Shown in pieces: positions 4,922 through 5,785 of a DNA stretch of 5,785 nucleotides (its first letter is position 1; every line of letters begins with the position of its first letter). A program made the translations under genes and the position numbers. A model generated the notes under the pieces. It saw nothing but the letters and a program-made list of their open reading frames with translations. It was not told the DNA's origin and did no database searches. Location: NCBI GenBank assembly GCA_900766185.1, contig CAAFUL010000052.1, forward strand, positions 1 through 5,785. Reading direction: 5' to 3'. The DNA comes from an uncultured Johnsonella sp. GTDB taxonomy: Bacteria > Bacillota > Clostridia > Lachnospirales > Lachnospiraceae.

Positions 4922-5785
4922 TTATTTATTTTTTTCTTTGTCAGCCTCTGTCTTGTTTATAGGTTCTTTCACTACATCTTCAATAAGTCTTGACAAATCC
5001 ATAGCATTTTTTGATGTAATAACAGGTTTTCCCGTTTCTTTTTCAATTTCCTTTCTCGCATTTCCTGCTACACTACCACCTTTTTTTGCCACCTTCTTAT
5101 TTTCTTCCAAGCCTTTAGGGTTAGTCGCTTTCGTAAGCTCTGTTGTGGTCGCCTCTGCAAGCATATTCAAAACGATTTCAAGAGTTGTCATATTGTCTCT
5201 TAAGTTTTCTTTTTTCAGTCCCTTAAGATTTTTATATCTTCTTGTTGTCATCCCCGACCAAGCTTTAGTAATCTCATCTGTAAGGATTGCATACTCTATT
5301 CCCTTTTGGATTCCTGCATCATCCCATGCATCTGTAAGTTCTTTTCTGACTTGAATGGCTTGCAGTCTTTGATTTACCCACTCTCTTTTATAACCCTTCT
5401 TTAAGTAGGTCTCCAAGGCTCTGTCTATTGTAAGTTCCGGATCAATGATTTCATCAATTCGCTCTTTTCCAACCTCTGCAAGCCATAACTTAAACGGTTC
5501 TGCTTTAGGTGATGGAATGGACTGTATAATACGGAAAATACCTTGCATATCCGCTACATCCGTTAAACGCATCTTTCCGTCTGCCGCTTTCATTTTCAAC
5601 TGCTTACAAATTGTAAGCAGTTCGTTTCCCTCTTCTTTCAGTCTCTTTTTTAACACCGCCCAATAAGTGCTTGAGCCTCTTGCACTTTCTTGCTCTGTAA
5701 GCACTCCTACGACATCCACTACACTAAAATACCATTCTTCTTTTTCCTCATCCCAAACGGAGCGTATTTGTTTATTTTCATATAG
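4922..5785 (-). CDS. BRO-N / antirepressor-like protein (5' end cut by window edge)
   Basis: An open frame enters from the right edge and ends at TAA (4924-4922), 287 residues. The first visible residues are LYENKQIRSVWDEEKEEW and then YFSVVDVVGVLTEQ, the start of a BRO-N domain (about 1-120), so only a few N-terminal residues are missing. Other family features are STYWAVLKKRLKEEG (39-53), IPSPKAEPFKLWLAEVGKER (90-109), and a C-terminal GGSVAGNARKEIEKETGKPV segment (about 236-255) shared with DinD and related antirepressor-like proteins. A GTG at 5719 lies inside the conserved YFSVVDVVG segment and is not a believable start. BRO-N domains bind DNA, and phage members antagonise repressors; a regulatory role in this element is inferred only. 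The gene is closed by its own terminator, so it appears to be a separate transcription unit upstream of repA. Confidence 0.88.
   Translation of the reverse strand, partial: LYENKQIRSVWDEEKEEWYFSVVDVVGVLTEQESARGSSTYWAVLKKRLKEEGNELLTICKQLKMKAADGKMRLTDVADMQGIFRIIQSIPSPKAEPFKLWLAEVGKERIDEIIDPELTIDRALETYLKKGYKREWVNQRLQAIQVRKELTDAWDDAGIQKGIEYAILTDEITKAWSGMTTRRYKNLKGLKKENLRDNMTTLEIVLNMLAEATTTELTKATNPKGLEENKKVAKKGGSVAGNARKEIEKETGKPVITSKNAMDLSRLIEDVVKEPINKTEADKEKNK

Noticed and set aside
4990..5020. TTGACA on the plus strand at 4990 as a promoter for an antisense RNA.
   Set aside because: No good -10 lies 16-18 nt downstream (GATGTA), and it lies in the coding sequence of the BRO-N gene.
4848..5354. 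A 168-codon plus-strand open frame opposite the BRO-N gene.
   Set aside because: It is antisense to a gene with clear family motifs, is rich in Phe/Ser as mirrored Lys/Glu codons usually are, and spans the terminator hairpin. No independent coding evidence.
5719..5719. GTG at 5719 as the start of the BRO-N gene.
   Set aside because: The frame stays open to the window edge and the 22 upstream codons encode conserved BRO-N sequence (NKQIRSVWDEE and following). The true start is outside.

Overview
The window looks like part of an integrative and conjugative element (ICE) of the Tn1549-like, 'CD1115-type' class from a low-GC, anaerobic-type Bacillota genome (Clostridia or Tissierellia flavour). 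The evidence is AT-rich genes with strong AAGGAGG-type ribosome binding sites, and a gene order, all on the minus strand, that is familiar from such elements: BRO-N protein, RepA-type initiator, DnaC-like ATPase, PcfB (DUF3801), small zinc-ribbon protein, VirD4/TraG coupling protein. No relaxase, integrase or oriT is visible. The species cannot be named from the sequence.

Reading with transcription, from right to left: a 5'-truncated BRO-N/antirepressor-like gene (4922-5785) ends at a good intrinsic terminator (4880-4908). A short spacer carries an imperfect three-armed inverted repeat (4827-4869). The replication initiator gene (3756-4790) follows, and embedded in its coding sequence are five 23-bp direct repeats (4275-4389) next to an AT-rich run of three 15-bp repeats (4225-4269). 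This is the layout of an iteron-type origin placed inside a RepA_N-type rep gene. Next come the DnaC-like helicase loader (2820-3671), pcfB with a TTG start (2321-2806), and a 75-residue zinc-ribbon gene (1934-2161) behind an extended -10 box.

The last gene is the VirD4-family coupling protein. Its 5' exon (1148-1913) has an ideal ribosome binding site but an ACG codon where ATG is expected. It is interrupted after Glu-Asp-Phe-Trp-Cys by a group II intron. The intron starts with GTGCG at 1147, fills the rest of the left side, and carries its reverse transcriptase/maturase gene (1-451, truncated by the window edge). The IEP ribosome binding site lies in a hairpin resembling domain IVa of Ll.LtrB. 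The intron's 5' RNA region is visibly richer in G+C than the ICE genes.

Taken together, RepA, DnaC and the internal repeats would replicate the excised element. PcfB and VirD4 would deliver the processed DNA to the transfer channel. The intron makes production of the coupling protein depend on splicing. I see no wholly new multi-gene system. The points worth a second look are the internal origin-like repeats, the ACG start, and the intron in an essential transfer gene.
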